Assembly: GCF_008244685.1 (NCBI RefSeq)
Contig: NZ_VTFT01000002.1
Location: forward strand, 124,001-188,000
From: Luteimonas viscosa
GTDB lineage: Bacteria; Pseudomonadota; Gammaproteobacteria; Xanthomonadales; Xanthomonadaceae
Reading direction: 5' to 3'
DNA: 64,000 bases
The stretch's first letter is position 1. Each line of letters begins with the position of its first letter. The notes under the pieces were generated by a model. It did not search any database and was not told the DNA's origin. It worked only from the letters and a program-made list of their open reading frames with translations. This document shows, in pieces, positions 63,245-64,000 of the stretch. Both the position numbers and the translations under genes were made by a program.

Positions 63245-63940
63245 ATGCCAGAGTACGTCATCCGCGCCGAAGCGCTGGGCAAGACCTACGCCGAAGGCAG
63301 CATGCGCACGCCCGTGTTCGACGGACTGGACTTCCAGGTCGAGGCGGGCGAGACGGTCGCGATCCTGGGCGCGTCCGGCGCGGGCAAGAGCACGCTGCTG
63401 CACCTGCTCGGCGGCCTCGACACGCCGAGCGCGGGCGAGGTCTACGTGGCCGGGCAGAAGATGAGCGCGTTGTCGGACGCGGCTCGTGGCCAACTGCGCA
63501 ACCGCGCGCTCGGCTTCGTGTACCAGTTCCACCACCTGCTGCCGGAATTCACCGCGCTGGAGAACGTGATGCTGCCGGTACTGCTGGGCGGCAGCGACGT
63601 CAAGGATGCGTCCGGGCGGGCGCGGGCGCTGCTCGAGTCGGTCGGGCTCGGCCACCGGCTGGAGCACAAGCCGGGCGAGCTCTCCGGCGGCGAGCGCCAG
63701 CGCGCCGCGGTGGCCCGCGCGCTGGTCAACCGGCCGGCCTGCGTGCTCGGTGACGAACCGACCGGCAACCTCGACGAGAAGACCGCGGAAACGGTATTCA
63801 CGTTGATGCTCGACCTCAACCGCGCGCAACGTACCAGCCTGGTGCTGGTGACCCACGACCGTCGCCTCGCGCGCCGCCTGGACCGCGTCGTGGAGCTGCA
63901 CGAGGGCAAGCTGCGGGAACTCGCGCGCGACGCGGTCTGA
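63245..63940 (+). CDS. lolD: Lipoprotein-releasing ABC transporter ATP-binding protein
   Basis: A 231-aa ATPase: Walker [11 protein letters not shown]-loop [21 protein letters not shown] (the [10 protein letters not shown] stretch is typical of LolD), signature [15 protein letters not shown], Walker [14 protein letters not shown], and H-loop VTHD. It powers lipoprotein release with LolC/E. I chose ATG 63245 because AGAGGAA lies eight bases upstream; ATG 63224 is in frame too. The last 60 bases of the window follow without a recognisable feature. Confidence 0.93.
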   Translation: MPEYVIRAEALGKTYAEGSMRTPVFDGLDFQVEAGETVAILGASGAGKSTLLHLLGGLDTPSAGEVYVAGQKMSALSDAARGQLRNRALGFVYQFHHLLPEFTALENVMLPVLLGGSDVKDASGRARALLESVGLGHRLEHKPGELSGGERQRAAVARALVNRPACVLGDEPTGNLDEKTAETVFTLMLDLNRAQRTSLVLVTHDRRLARRLDRVVELHEGKLRELARDAV

Positions 63941-64000
63941 TCGTTCCTGCGGCGCTGGTCGACTGGCGCATCGCGCCGTTTGCGCCGGCGACCCGCGCAG

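Overview
The window is a 64-kb piece of a high-GC gammaproteobacterial chromosome, most likely from the Xanthomonadaceae (Luteimonas/Lysobacter-like). This rests on established associations: a fused alpha-beta 2-oxoacid dehydrogenase E1 beside a glutaryl-CoA-type dehydrogenase, an sdhCDAB operon flanked by two assembly-factor genes, a short DUF6116-like membrane protein, and many short palindromic intergenic repeats. I see no rRNA, tRNA, CRISPR array, integrase, transposase or prophage gene.

Layout. 1-2.5 kb: a sugar-dehydrogenase lipoprotein, a murein-lipoprotein-like small lipoprotein and an L,D-transpeptidase. 2.6-19.4 kb: an exopolysaccharide locus. It holds a polysaccharide deacetylase, a GT2 glycosyltransferase, an acyl carrier protein with its AMP-forming ligase, an EpsB-like sugar transferase, a heme-motif propeller lipoprotein, an outer-membrane barrel, a CpsD-like ATPase with a degenerate P-loop, a chain-length protein, a GumB/Wza-like export lipoprotein and three nucleotide-sugar enzymes. 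It resembles exosortase-A/PEP-CTERM polysaccharide loci, but no exosortase is in the window. 19.4-25.9 kb: a hydrolase, thiD, a SulP transporter with an XRE regulator, an acetyltransferase, and an ECF sigma/anti-sigma-like/DUF4097 unit.

26.1-39.2 kb is the most distinctive part: a catabolic island for oxidised glycosides. Two converging operons each carry a GMC flavoprotein with its TAT-exported small subunit, a DUF1080 (3-keto-glycoside hydrolase-type) protein and a xylose-isomerase-like TIM-barrel protein. One operon also has an MFS sugar importer and a Gfo/Idh/MocA dehydrogenase. A LacI-type regulator sits at one end. Identical palindromes (TGCAATCGATTGCA) lie at both outer ends of the island and a strong hairpin lies where the operons meet. 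The inferred pathway is periplasmic C3 oxidation of a glycoside, cleavage of the 3-keto product, import, and isomerisation/reduction in the cytoplasm.

39.2-51.4 kb: a 600-bp imperfect foldback repeat, class I fumarase, a glutathione transferase, an envelope group (cardiolipin synthase, phospholipase A1, MscS channel, DUF456), small envelope proteins, a cytochrome c-like protein, tcdA and tatD. 51.4-64 kb: an acyl-CoA dehydrogenase, an acetyltransferase, a glutathione transferase, the fused E1, ygfZ, an SDHAF4-like gene, sdhCDAB, sdhE, a ygfX-like gene, lolC/E and lolD. Several intergenic gaps hold members of one palindromic repeat family (core TGTCATTTCGAGCG) or other hairpins.
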